Source: Paragorgia papillata
Taxonomy: Eukaryota > Cnidaria > Anthozoa > Scleralcyonacea > Coralliidae
DNA length: 64,000 nucleotides
NCBI GenBank assembly: GCA_035771165.1
Contig: JAWNZC010000414.1
Location: 121,001-185,000, forward strand
Direction of reading: 5' to 3'
The translations under genes were made by a program, and so were the position numbers. Within the stretch, counting starts at the first letter, position 1. Each line of letters opens with the position of its first letter. The notes under the pieces are model-generated. The model had not been told where the DNA came from and did not search any database. It was given only the letters and a program-made list of their open reading frames with translations. Below are positions 1 through 11,300 of the stretch, one piece after another.

Positions 1-387
1 ATTTTAGAAACCATGTCTGTCAGAGTAATTCAGAGTAATATGACTGTGACTTTTAAATACATAACGAGTTCTAAATTTGGAGCACATACAATATGATGTG
101 ATAATACACAGAATGATGTGTATTGTCAGACCATATCGCATAGGTAATCCCAATAAAATTTGATAAATGTATATTAAATCAAGCTTGTTTAGCAATAATT
201 AGCTATTATTTTAACCAGAATGGGCCGGGTGTATCAACGTAAGCATCATTCTCGAAAACCTGCATTAATAAATTGTGTAGCCTATAGTTTTGAAATTGTT
301 GTTTGGTAGTTTTCTAAGTTCATCAGGGATGCTGTTGCACATATTTACTCCAATTCTTGAAAATGAATTTTTTTGTTGATTTGGAAT

Positions 388-2215
388 TCAATCTCGACTA
401 CTTAACGAAAGAATTACCCATTGAAGAAGACCTAGGGTTATAAGTATGTGCATTTTTTGAGTGTGTGTGAATAAGTCTGAGATATTGTGTGGAGCCACAT
501 CATTAAAAACGTCATGCATTAGGATTGAAACATATTTAAAGTAAAGCATATTTGAAGGAATTATATTCGGAGAGATGAAGAGGAATTGTATGAGATCTCT
601 AGTGTGCAAAGTGCATGAGACGAAGAGCACGCCGCTTCTGTAAGATAGAGATCTTATTTACGTGTGTATGTGCAGCTTGTCCCCAGGCATGTAAACCATA
701 AGCCAAATATGGGAAAATCAAGGACCATTAAATAATTTGTAAACCGCTTATAGGAACAAAATGCCGAAGTCTGGCAATGACACCACTGAATCGTTTAACT
801 AATTTTGGATGCGACATGACAAATGTGGTATTTGCATGTTAGGTTTTTATCAATTAGAACTCCTAAATATTTAACATAGTCTTTACATTCCAAAGAGGTA
901 GACAGATTTGCACCATGATAACAAAAATTAACATAGTTAAGCCTTTTTTGGTATGGATAAAATATAACAAAATTAGATTTTATGATGTTGAGCGACAATT
1001 TGTTTGCTGATAGCCAATGTTTAATATTAGTCAATTCAGTATTTACAACTGTCTCCATCGATTTTACGTTCTTATCCGCATTTAATATATTCGTGTCATC
1101 AGCAAACAAATAAAAGTCGATTTTGTCAGAAGACTTATAAATATCGTTGATATATGAAATAATATAATATGTAATATATAATATATAATATTAATATATA
1201 ATAGATAATATGCTTACTCTTTCGGATACATTTGGGCCAATTTGAGTTACTTGAGTTCGCTCAATTAGGTATAAGAGGAGAACCAATCATTAATTGTTCC
1301 CCTAATGCCATAATAGTGAAGTTTTCATGATAAAGTTGAATGATCCACCGTATCAAATGTCTTTTTCAAATCAATGAAGATACCACATGAGTATAAATGT
1401 CTATCCATATTAGACTGTATGCGGTTTACAATATCAAGAAGCGCATGCATGGTTTGAGTCGACTTTACATCTTTTTTTTCCAAAACTCGATTAAAAATCG
1501 AAAGCAACGAAATTGGTCTATATATAATTTCCAGGGTCTGTACCATCCGCGCCTTTATAAATCGGAATAACTTTGGCATGTTTTAATTTACTAGGATAAA
1601 CACCACAACTAATCGTATTGTTAATTATTATAGACAAAGGCGTGGATATTATCTGCCTTGCACATTTCAATATACGACCTTGGGCAAGAGAATCGTCCAC
1701 TGCATGGCTTTGTTGATAGGGTTCTGCATTATTTCCAATTCAATCTCGGAAGGAGAGACCGAATCAAAGACAAAAGACCCTGGCATATTAATTTCAGACA
1801 AGTAATTATTAAATTGTGTACTAGAATTTGGCATACTTGAAGCAAGTTTATTGCCACCGAGACAAAATGGTTATTAAAAATTTTGGCAATTTTCTTAGAT
1901 GGATTTTTCGTTAATCCTTAATTTATCGGGGCATTCAAGAGCATTCATATAGATAGATCTATTACTTTTTTTATTGCGGTTGTTAAGGGTATTTATGCCT
2001 TCCCATGTTTTTTTTTCATGTTATGTAGAGTTGATAATAAATCTTTTTACTAAGCCGTGTAAGCAACAGAATTTTATTTCTGTATAATTGATATACTTGT
2101 TCTTATCTCCTGAATAAAATAGTCTATTTCTTACTTTGATTGATTTGATCAGTCCATTTGTTATCCATGGTTTAGTTAATCGTTTCGCGAGTTGAAATTT
2201 ATTTCTAAGGAGCAT
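388..2215 (-). pseudogene. Decayed LINE (CR1/Jockey-like non-LTR retrotransposon), reverse transcriptase fragments
   Basis: Read on the minus strand, successive broken frames follow the order of a LINE ORF2. At 2215-2021 lies a linker typical of the region between endonuclease and RT (KPWITNGLIKSIK). At 1700-1518 comes the RT N-terminus (HAKVIPIYKG). At 1579-1325 are YRPISLLSIFNRVLEK and the palm segment IDLKKTFDTVDHS. At 1109-795 is the catalytic FADD box followed by KLSLNIIKSNFVIF. At 630-388 is a C-terminal tail (HDVFNDVAPHNISDLF). The segments lie in different frames with internal stops, and an AT-rich stretch at 1140-1215 separates motif A from FADD, so part of the palm is lost or disrupted. 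No upstream endonuclease is recognisable. This is a dead copy. Assignment to the CR1/Jockey group rests on motif style only. Confidence 0.8.
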
Positions 2216-2329
2216 ATTTATCTATTGTTTTATTTAGTTTATTATTAAAGCCTGAAAACATTTTATCTACATTGTTTTTGTTTTCAGAAACTAAACGCTC
2301 ACAGTTTATTCCCGAGAGATCAGTTAACA

Positions 2330-3000
2330 ATTTCCTTTCAGAAAATTATTATTATATATATATTCATTATTAAAAAATTCGTTGGACAGGAACAAATATC
2401 CTCATAATGCCTATTACTTTTAATGTTGAACGTATATACTCGTGTCTTTTTAAGTATTCTTCTTTTGTTACTTTATGTATAAATATAAACTTTATTCATA
2501 AATGGCGGCCGATTTATAATTATTTTATGGGCATGTTAATTTTCCCCATCCCCCGTTGCCTCGTTATCCAGTGGGAAATTGAAAAGGATTTTTGCTTTAA
2601 AACGAAGCTATGGGAGCCAATTTATTACTCGCGCTACATGTGGTAGACCGAGTCTAGGTTTCGGGTCCGTTCCTGTATTTCTTTTTTCTGTGTCACAAAA
2701 TTGCATTTTTGCACAATTTACTTCCGGTAATGCATTGCGACCTTTCGGCCTTGTTGTGTCATGCGTACCTTGATAGCCGAGTCTTTCTTTCAAGTTTCAG
2801 TGGCGGTAACACGCACGCTGTTCCGCATGTTTTATAGATGTGCGCAGACTACGCCAATTGCAAAAATCAGTAGCCCGAGTGAATGCCTGAGCAGGCGTCT
2901 TTATTGCATATAAAACGCATCAGTGAAGGAGATCTATTGCTTTGCTTTTTTTCTTCTTTCCATCAACGGTTGCTAACATAATTCTGGCATGTAAAATACC
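2330..3000. other. Intergenic, no gene seen; dispersed repeat near 2865-2905
   Basis: No convincing coding sequence. The stretch around 2870-2900 (AGTAGCCCGAGTGAATGCC, then TGAGCAGGCGTCTT) is repeated in inverse orientation near 61043-61073. It is therefore a dispersed repeat, possibly a SINE or MITE fragment. Confidence 0.4.
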
Positions 3001-3007
3001 CTTGAAC

Positions 3008-3193
3008 CTAATTTAATATGATTTGCCAGTATACATTGACCCTAGCAACCATGTTTTTCAATTGAATATTTTGAAGATTCTCAAGGGAATATATATTAAC
3101 ATGACTGCAGTAGTCAAAATGTGACAATATTAACGCATTATATACTGAAATTAAAGTTGATTGGATTGAAAAAGCCTTCATACGACCAATCAT
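3008..3193 (-). pseudogene. Second LINE fragment, C-terminal part of RT ORF
   Basis: The minus-strand frame contains LISVYNALILSHFDYCS and then NLQNIQLKNMVARV. These are the post-RT 'thumb' signatures of CR1/Jockey-type LINEs. It is a separate copy from the one at 388-2215, since that copy has its own C-terminus. Part of the same sequence is repeated at about 4868-4945 inside a local duplication. Confidence 0.65.
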
Positions 3194-3261
3194 GTATATG
3201 GCAGATTTCTTTATTAGAAAGAATTAGCACTTCAAAATCATTCAGAGCATCTATGATTTAA

Positions 3262-3770
3262 AGTGCCTATAACGTCAATACTTTTTTTAATAAATGAGTT
3301 CGCCTTACCGAGAATGTATTACAAGGCTTACCTTACAAGGCATTAATTAATTAATATTTTCAGACTTATCCGGCTTTAAACATTGCGTTTTGAAAGTTTG
3401 GCCGGGAGAAAAATGTCTGGGTTCGAATTGGCTTGGCCTTGTGACGTCAAAAGGGGAATAAAGCAAGTGATTGTTCTAAGGAAATCAACTGAAAATGAAG
3501 CTTGTCATCTCCTTATAAAATCGTTGTTGGACTTGAAAGAAGAAAATTCTTTAGATAGTTTTACATTTCTTTCCAATGACATTTTATAAATGTATGCGCT
3601 ATGACGTCAAAAGGCTAATTCGTACTCAGACCTTTTTCTCCCCGTCAAACTGTTAAAAGCCGGATAAGTCTGAAAATATTCATTTCTTAATGTTTTGTTA
3701 TACCACGTTTGAACTTTCTTGGTAAGGCGAACTCATTTATTAAAAAAGAGATTTTGACGTTATAGCTACT
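3262..3770. mobile_element. 509-bp TIR element (MITE) flanked by TTAA
   Basis: The ends are inverted repeats of about 50 bp. Left begins AGTGCCTATAACGTCAA; the reverse complement of the right end begins AGTAGCTATAACGTCAA. Both continue through ATAAATGAGTTCGCCTTACC. A further inner inverted pair contains CAGACTTATCCGGCTTT. TTAA occurs at 3258-3261 and again at 3771-3774. The paralogous copy of the surrounding DNA near 4980-4995 has a single TTAA and no insert, giving the empty site. TTAA targeting fits piggyBac or Kolobok. The internal 68-codon frame (3383-3589) has no recognisable domain. Confidence 0.85.
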
Positions 3771-4781
3771 TTAACAAATTAACACAATAGTTGTTTTTAA
3801 TCAAAACTGTTGCAATCGAAAGTGCAGCCATTTGTAATTTAGTACTACAAGCAGCGAAATGTGCAAATACACTTACTGTCTTTATACGATAATTCTAAAG
3901 ACTTTAGACTCGTAAACTAAACCGACAATGAACACAATTATTGTGTACTCAAGATAATCATACCACGGTGACATTCGTTATCATTTAAACCAGTCCGATC
4001 CGGCAAAGGACGGAGTAAAAACTAAAAAAATGTTTTTACTAGGCTTATATGCAACACAAAGTTATAGCCAATCAGTAAGATATAGACATAATTATTTTTA
4101 TCCAAACACAAAGTAAAGTGGCATGACGTAGTGTTACAAAGTGGCACAAAGTGGCATGACGTAGGTTATATCGGTAAAGAACTTGTATGAATCATAGCAA
4201 CTTTATTCTCGATTTTTTCTTGAAACACTGATTCGTTTGAGAAGCTATACATAAAGAACTTAGAAGAGTTCTCTACCACGGTACCAAACACCACCCCGAA
4301 ATTAAAAAAACAACTTGGTCTACGCCTCGCTTTTGTCAGTCAAATCTCGTGAGGGTGTTCGATACCTTGGTAAACATGCTGACAACGTTTTAATTCTAGA
4401 AAGATATTACATTCGAAAATACATTGGAATGGTAACATACCTTTAACAACAGAATATCCAAATCGAATTATTTGTTGCAATAATACAATCGCGATCGAGT
4501 TTGGGAGCTTCAGAATAAACACCCTTTTATATGAGGAAGTTATAAGAGTAGCCTACAGGAAGTTGTAAGGGAACCAAATCCGCTGGTTTCCTAAACTGGC
4601 GTTGTGGCTATTTAAAATCTTGCTGTTCAATAGCACAAATCTGAAAGCTAGAACATGTGGTTTGTCAGGAGAACTCATACCGTTTGCTTTAGAACAGGTT
4701 TGAAGTTTTTTTATTTTTGAAATTCTTATTACAAGTCATACAAATCCATTCAGTATCATCATCTATACTTTTAACACGATA

Positions 4782-4824
4782 GTTCACAGGAATTGTAATA
4801 CCCAAATCAACAATTCCTGTGAAC
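4782..4824. repeat. Perfect 15-bp inverted repeat
   Basis: GTTCACAGGAATTGT at 4782-4796 is followed after a 13-nt spacer by its exact reverse complement at 4810-4824. It is a short hairpin of unknown role. Confidence 0.7.
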
Positions 4825-6633
4825 TTCTCTTATAATTATTTAAATTACATCGTAATTATATTTATCCCATTATAAACTGAAATTAAATTTGATTGGATTG
4901 AAAATGCCTTCATAAATCGAATCATGTATGGCAGATTTCTCAAAGAATATTAGCACTTAAAAATCATTCACATCATTTTTAATACGATTTAACAAATACA
5001 CAATAACTGTTTTCAATCAAAACTGTTGCACTCGGGGGCAGCCATTTAAAATGCTTAAGACAATCTTACCACTGTGACATTCGTTATAATTTAAACCAGG
5101 ACGGAGCAACACACAGTTATAGCCAATCAGTAAAATATAGCCAATTATTTTTCTCAAACACAAAGTAAATCAGTGGCATGACGTAGGTTATATCGGTAAA
5201 GAACTTGTTTGAATCGTTGCAACTTTATTCTCGATTTTCCCCTTGAAACACTGATTCGTTTGAGAAGCTATACATCAAGAACTTAGAAGAGTTCTCTACC
5301 ACGGTACCAAACACCACCTCGAAATTAAAAAAACAACAAAACTTTGTCTACCCCTCGCTTTTGTTAGTCAATTTTCGTGAGGTGTTGGATACCTTGGTAA
5401 ACATGTTGAAAATGTTTTAATTCTAGAGAGATATTACATTCGAAAAGCATATAATACATTGGAATGGTAACATACCTTATAACAACAAAATATCCAAATT
5501 GAAGTAATTATTTGTTGCAATAATACAATCGCGATCAAGTTTGGGAGATTTCAGAATAAACATCCTTTTATATGAGGAAGTTATAAGAGGACAGGAAGTT
5601 GTAAGGGGATCAAACCCGCTGGTTTCATAAACTTGCGTCATAGCTATTGATAACACAGTATGAGGTCGTTATAACAACGCAGAGTATTAAAGGTCTTCCC
5701 AGCTAGCGCACAAGCGGCACAACGTAACTATAACGTTCTATTTAGGTTGTAGTTTGGTTAGGGTAACGTTGTCATTTAAAGTAGTAGTATCATTTCGTTG
5801 ACAAACCGTCATCAAACGTTCCTCATAAAATATAAATACTTTTCAAATATACTTAGAGAGACATCTTGGCTGAAGGACCCAGCCTATCTAATCAATCTTC
5901 CGGTGCGAACTTCTGGAGCGGATGGAGTGGGGGGGGGGGGGGGGGGGTGACACACCCACACTTTTTTAAAATTTTGTCGGTAAAACAGAGATTTTGTAGA
6001 GAAAAACATGATTTGTCGGAAAATTGATGAGGAATGGTAACATACCTTTAACAACAAAATATCCAAATTGAAGTAATTATTTGTTGCAATAATACAATCG
6101 CGATCAAGTTTAGGAGATTTCAGAATAAACACCCTTTTATATGGGGAAGTTATAAGGGGACAGGAAGTTGTAAGGGAATCAAACTCGCTGGTTTCCTAAA
6201 CTTGCGTCGTAGCTATTTATAACACAGTATGAGGTCGTTATAACAACGCAGAGTATTAAAGGTCTTCCCAGCTAGCGCACAACGTAACTATAACGTTCTA
6301 TTCAGGTTGTAGTTTGGTTAGGGTAACGTTGTCATTTAAAGTAGTAGTATCATTTCGTTGACAAACCGTCATCAAACGTTCCTCATAAAATATATATACT
6401 TTTCAAATATACTTAGAGAGAGACATCTTGGCTGAAGGACCAGCCTTTCTAATCAATCTTCCGGTGCGGACCTCTGGTGCGGATAGAGTGTGTGTGTCAG
6501 AGCCCTCCATACGAAAGAGTTGGGACATCTATTGTTTACGGATTTCTAAAAGCTGATTGGGCAATTCCGGTCACATGGGCGATTTCCGCCATTATGGATC
6601 CTAGAAAACACTGGATATATATTAGGATTTGAG

Positions 6634-6820
6634 ATGGTGTTTTGTAGTGCGTTAATTTGGTTGTAGTAATCGAAGTGAAGATGGGTACAAGATGTACAGA
6701 ATACCTTCTGGTAAAGAGGGACGTCGAAAGAAGGAAGAAATGGCCGTGCGCAATCAAGAGGGAAAATTTTGACCCAAACAAAGGCTTCTCGACTTTGCGA
6801 GGCAACAAACATTTCTTTGT
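6634..6820 (+). pseudogene. THAP domain, N-terminal exon (frameshifted)
   Basis: The ATG at 6634 opens MVFCSA, the usual start of a THAP zinc-binding domain. After frameshifts the series continues with YRIPSGKEGRRKK, then KKWPCAIKRENFDPNKGF and GNKHF. These match the THAP spacing of a central Trp and a late His-Phe. At least two frame changes separate the pieces, and the expected late Cys before the HF block reads as Arg. This is the DNA-binding N-terminus of the P-like transposase in 6498-9249. Confidence 0.75.
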
Positions 6821-7039
6821 TTTGATTTTGTTCATTAGCACAATATTAAATATTCATATATAGATTTGTGCACATAATCTATTTATTAACGAGTATAAAA
6901 ATCAGTGTTAGTATAGATTTTATAAAATAGATGTATTAAAATATATATTTGATTTTATCCTATCAATTTATAAACGCATTGTTCCCTTGTTGATTTGTGA
7001 CTTTGTATTCTCTAAACTCTAATATAAAGGGTTCACTTC

Positions 7040-7255
7040 GAAACGAGTCAATTTGAACCAAAAGTGGCCAGTAAATTAAAACCCAACGCTATCCCTACTC
7101 TCTTTTCTCATCGGAAGCCAGTTGTTCGAAGAAAGAATCCAGCTAAGAGAACAGCGCCGATCGCGAAACAGCTGGCAAGTAAACATTGCTGTTCCAAAAA
7201 TTCATTCATACGAAACTCGAATCTAAATCATTTTATATTTTATCTCCTAACCTAA
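7040..7255 (+). pseudogene. THAP domain, C-terminal exon (AVPTIF-type box)
   Basis: The frame reads SKLKPNAIPTLF, a form of the conserved LKPDAVPTIF box that closes THAP domains, followed by a basic tail (VVRRKNPAKR). About 220 bp of AT-rich DNA separates it from the first THAP piece, which suggests an intron. A possible GC-AG intron follows (CAGCTG|GCAAGT, then TTTTTTCAG at 7273). It belongs to the P-like transposase. Confidence 0.7.
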
Positions 7256-7378
7256 ACCTAGTTCACTTTTTTCAGACAATCTTCAAAGTATGTGTAGTCG
7301 AATAAGGATGGGGGTGACAGTGTCGATTCTCAACTGCATGACTCAATTCCAGTTAATGAGGGCAACATATAAATGAAG

Positions 7379-8625
7379 ATAATAATTCTACTAATATAGA
7401 AATACCAAATCTTTCAGCAATTGAGTTTGAACTGCAGTGTCAAACTTACCTCAAAGCAAATCTTTCTGGAATTTTGTCTGACTAAAAAACCAGGCTCTGG
7501 AAGGGGTATGATCAATTTCTTGCAAAATACTGCAAATTCCCAGTTATATGCCCTCTTGGACCTTTGTTTCATGCCCATCAGTCTTCTTGATATACAATGT
7601 AGGCTTCAAATATGTAAAAGGTAACAAGCTACCTTGTTCGTTATGTATGCTAGGTAATAGAATTCTTTAGAATACATAAGCCAACTGAAACCCCCTTAAT
7701 GTAGAACTGCATATGCTGTCAGTGGCTTATCACTGGAAATTTACAGTATTATCCTTTTCATCACTTGCACTGTAATTTTAATGTATAGCAGCCTAGGTCA
7801 ATATAATCGGTCATTTGACTGTTGAAAATGCAATGAAACTGCGATATTCCTGTAGGGCTACTGGCTATACAATGCTATTAAACATGAAGTGCCCATTGCC
7901 ATCAATTTGTAATAATCAGCGCATGCAGTATATTGAATTTTCATGTGGCCTTATTGTTGAAGTTTTTCTTGCATTATCTCAAAAGGTAAATTGTCACAGA
8001 GTTGAAACAAAGTACAGTCACGATTCTCCCATCCATTAATACTGTACTTACAGTATGCAATGTAACAATTTTATGCAAATAGCAAGAATGCAACTACACC
8101 AAATAGTAGATACCATTGTCACATAAGGCAAGTTTTTATTAATAAATTATTTTCATTTTGCATGTAAAATCATCAGTTTATCAAGTTAAATCATCACTGT
8201 GACACTTGTGTTAAAGCTTTAACAATCCCTCCTCCTGTCCCACCACAACATGACTATGCCCATGCAGAGCCAGAGTTTTGTTCAGTTGTGTGATTACACG
8301 AAGCAAGCATTAGTTTATATTTCTCCTGCAGTAAAGCACTTGTTAGAAGCAGCTGAGATAGTCTTCACAAAAAAATTAGAAAGGTATTATGACTACACAG
8401 AATGTCCTGATGACACTTGTTGATGCTTGTTCGAGTTCTGATCACCACAACATTCCTGACTGCCATCAGGCTGTATCCAGAATATTAAAAACATCCTTCA
8501 GGAATAGCAACCTTACTAGAGGGGAAGAAAAAACAAAATCAAAAGAGTTCAGTTGCAATGAGAGAGTTGGTGGACAAGTAGATACATCATACATGAAGTG
8601 GATGGAACACCAAATTTGAAAGGTC
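7379..8625 (+). pseudogene. P-element/THAP9-type transposase body, degenerate
   Basis: Several frames show family signatures. At 7815-8039, GYTMLLNMKCPLPS and YIEFSCGLIVEVFLAL match the P-element/THAP9 segment in which a 'PLPS' motif precedes a 'f.pGi...v' motif. At 8293-8390, KQALVYISPAVKHLLEAAE precedes a broken region. At 8389-8619, HHNIPDCHQAVSRILK resembles the C-terminal part. In-frame stops and frame changes interrupt every piece, and I cannot place the full set of catalytic acidic residues. Functionally it is the dead catalytic part of the element. Confidence 0.6.
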
Positions 8626-9249
8626 TTTAGAACCAAATCTTAAACGGTTCTTTTAAGAACCAAATCGGTTCTTTATATAAACAACCACCAAAAATTTAAA
8701 AAGCTAATAGCAAACGAAACTCTCGAAACATAACTTACTGTAATTATACAGTATATAGGTTGTGAATATATATGTTTACATGTAATAGTATTGCTATTAA
8801 AAGTAAATGGGGGTTACTCTACTTAACATGATCTAAGTTTTAGTAAATACTACACACAGAAGTTTATAATCTCTTTAAACTGATTCAAATTAAGTTTGAA
8901 GCTTTTAGATCTTATCGTACAAAAAAAATAAAGACAAAATCTATACATGATCATCTTACTTGTTTAGCTGCAGGGGAAGGCACCAGCGACTTTTCTTTCA
9001 GGCTTTCATTTCGACGGAATTTTCATCAATATTCACCTAAACTCTTTAAAAATGACTCAGATCAACTAATACACCAGCTAGCCTAAAAAAACAAACCCAT
9101 CAAGTCTTCTGAAAAGCGGAGTAATATTCGTTTTTTGGGTCATTTGACGGCTTTCACGCTATTTCTGCCTTGTTAGTTTAGGATCCAAAATGGCGGATCA
9201 CTCACGCCCACACTTCCGGTGTCCCAACTCTTTCGTATGGAGGGCTCTG

Positions 9250-9251
9250 GT

Positions 9252-9282
<31 letters not shown>

Positions 9283-9450
9283 GTGTGACACACCCCACAC
9301 TTTTTTTAAATTTTGTCGGTAAAACAGAGATTTTGTAGAGAAAAACGTGATTTGTCGGTAAATTGATGGGAAATTGGTCGGTAAATTGATCATAAAAATG
9401 AGTTGATGGGTGATTGGGGAAGCGAAATAGGTTATACGTCCATGTCCTAT
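9250..9450. repeat. Right-hand continuation of the 572-bp duplicated unit, with GT and G runs
   Basis: After the 8-bp duplication, (GT)n runs into a G run (9267-9283), then GTGTGACACACC and AATTTTGTCGGTAAAACAGA, as at 5929-6030. It is copy C of the local duplication resumed after the P-like insertion. Confidence 0.75.
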
Positions 9451-9894
9451 TTACACGAATTGCCATCCTTAGGTTACGTTGTGTGTTGGGGTAAGGCTTT
9501 CATGAAGTTCTTGGGTTATGTAGGACATGGAATTATTACCGCGAAATAGAGGTATACACCCCCCGCTCAGAATGTTCACGCTACGCCACTGGGTAGGACA
9601 TTTTTTGACATGTTTGTTTTTTGTTGAAATACAAGATTATTTGGTATCGAGTTTGACCACGAAATTCAAAACTATAGTCTTTGGCCATCATTGGTGCGTT
9701 AATTGTCATCTTGTCTCGTCGACTTTGGTTCTCCTACTGACTGTTCGACATTCTATAAAGCTTTTGAAATACGTGCATTCTAAAGTGAGTAAAAGTTTTG
9801 TAGGAACCTTACGAAGTACGATGTCAACTTTAACGACGCTGCCTTTTAAACAAAATAATTCTTGTTGCGAAACAAAGAGAATGACTAATTTTTA
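9450..9894. other. No convincing feature
   Basis: A 122-codon open frame on the plus strand (9527-9895) is present. Its composition and lack of motifs give no reason to call it a gene. Confidence 0.3.
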
Positions 9895-10187
9895 ATGTAT
9901 TAAAATACCCGATTGAAGGCCGTTCTGTGGGAGATCGATACAAATCGGCTCTCCCTGAAAGTAGCACCGCCATCGGGATATTCGCGCCGGTAAACATCGA
10001 AACATGTGTTCTCCTACCAAGTGAACTGATTCGTTATAAAGGAGATCCTTATTTCTTATACAGACAACTATTTTACTAAACACTAGCGACGAATCTTCAC
10101 TCTCCAGAAGTCGGTGCAGGTAAATAACGTCCTCAAATGAACAATCAACAAAAGTGAACACAGCTTCACATTTCCTGAACAGCTGGG
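9892..10187 (-). CDS. Unidentified exon-like frame
   Basis: On the minus strand a frame of about 93 codons opens after a plausible splice acceptor (TAGTCCCAG, near 10187). It ends with a stop at 9892-9894. The protein has balanced composition, with acidic-aliphatic segments (FEDVIYLHRLLESEDSS) and an aromatic/basic stretch (ARISRWRCYFQGEPICIDLP), unlike random AT-rich frames. I recognise no family. It could be the last exon of a transposon-encoded protein or a gene relic; no upstream exon is identified. Confidence 0.3.
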
Positions 10188-10229
10188 ACTATCCGATACA
10201 ACATGGCCGCTCATATTCTCATTGGTACT

Positions 10230-10499
10230 TTCCAAACATGACCATCCCCCCGGGAAAGGACCCGGGAATTTGATATTTTTTAAAACTATAGTACTAATTT
10301 CCCGCCACGGGGCAAAACTGATGGGTAAATTCCCCACACCTGGGCAGTGAAAATGTAAACTGTATATAAAAAGTAAACATCAATATTTGTAATTACATTA
10401 ACAGAATATAAACAAAATTAAATGGCAACAAATATTTTGCCAATTGAGCCAAATCCTATTAGTCTATAGGGGGGGGGGGGGGAATGGTCATGTTTGGAA
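10230..10499. mobile_element. Small foldback/MITE, about 270 bp
   Basis: TTCCAAACATGACCATCCCC at 10230 is mirrored at 10479-10499 (GGGAATGGTCATGTTTGGAA). The right end abuts a G run at 10469-10482. The interior is noncoding. Confidence 0.6.
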
Positions 10500-11217
10500 T
10501 TAACTCGTGCATTCTCATGACTTAAATTATTACTAGAAGTTACTATCGCAAGTGAAGTGTTGCCTCGTTATTGAGACGAAAATCCTTATTAGTTTCCTGA
10601 TGTTTCACCAAATTTGTAAAATAAGCTCTGAGTTAATAATAGTAATTGCAACAGTCAGAGTATTTATAGATTTATTTTCAATTTTTTTAATTAGAACATT
10701 TAAAATTATACATACAACTTATCTCTTGATATAACTGGCAAGGGTTTTGACAAGATACACACTATTATAATATACAGGTACAAATAGTTATTACATGTCT
10801 CTTGCTGTGGGAAAGCTGCCAAAGTAATTCCAAGTGTCTCATGTTATAACAATTGTAGAGCTGAAAAATTAGAGCAATATACCATGAAATTCATCAACGT
10901 ATTTTGCAGAATTTGTGCGTTAGCACTTTGGAGTTGTCCATTGTTTATAATTTCTGATTTTTATCTTGTATACAGGTTTTTTTAGTAAGTAATTATGCAG
11001 TGTGATGTCAAAGTGAGGGCATTTGCATATCAAACAAATCTTAATATCTCATGAACTACATGAGATTTGGAAGAGTTGTAAACAGCAATCTTTATACTTT
11101 CTATAGTTCTTCCAAGTATATAGAGAGTTTATTTTGAAGTGATTTTTTCACTGCATAAGCACTTTAAACTACTCGGTATGCTGTGAAAACTGATTGATTG
11201 ATGTGAATATTTGTACT
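10500..11217. other. AT-rich intergenic DNA, nothing identified
   Basis: No frame with recognisable features and no long repeat arms seen. Confidence 0.3.
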
Positions 11218-11300
11218 GTAATAAAACAAAATACTTGCAGTTATACACCTTTTATCATTAATAAACATTGTCTATAACTGCAAACATTTTGTTTTATTAC
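11218..11300. mobile_element. 83-bp hairpin element inserted in a duplicated segment
   Basis: GTAATAAAACAAAAT at the left and ATTTTGTTTTATTAC at the right form the stem, with an inner pair around TGCAGTTATA. The flanking DNA (GCTGTGAAAACTGATTGATT... and TTTAACAATTAACACTATTA...) is found again without the insert at 11525-11630, marking an insertion. Confidence 0.6.

Larger units (their letters stand above)
3130..6497. repeat. Local segmental duplication, three related copies
   Basis: Copy A is about 3130-4620 (interrupted by the 3262-3770 insertion) and copy B about 4868-5690. Their shared landmarks are GTGGCATGACGTAGGTTATA, GTTCTCTACCACGGTACC and the GGAATGGTAACATACCTT block. Copy C begins near 6033, exactly 572 bp after the same landmark in copy B (5461). 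It continues across the P-like insertion and resumes at 9250-9380. Unit B/C contains a G run (about 5929-5947) followed by GTGACACACCC and AATTTTGTCGGTAAAACAGA. Confidence 0.8.
6498..9249 (+). mobile_element. P-element-like DNA transposon, 2752 bp, with THAP transposase remnants
   Basis: The termini are a perfect 30-bp inverted repeat. It starts CAGAGCCCTCCATACGAAAG at 6498-6527 and is mirrored at 9220-9249. Subterminal sequence near both ends is also similar (CCGCCATT.TGGATCCTA). The element is flanked on both sides by the 8-bp GTGTGTGT (6490-6497 and 9250-9257). The paralogous repeat at 5887-6000 runs uninterrupted through the same site, so the insertion boundaries are directly visible. Size, CA-starting ends, 8-bp duplication and a THAP-bearing interior agree with the P superfamily. 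The coding frames are broken, so this copy cannot be autonomous. Confidence 0.9.

Noticed and set aside
5884..6132. Proline-rich frames across G runs (also 9173-9466 and 49004-49216)
   Set aside because: Poly-Pro arises from homopolymer G on the opposite strand.
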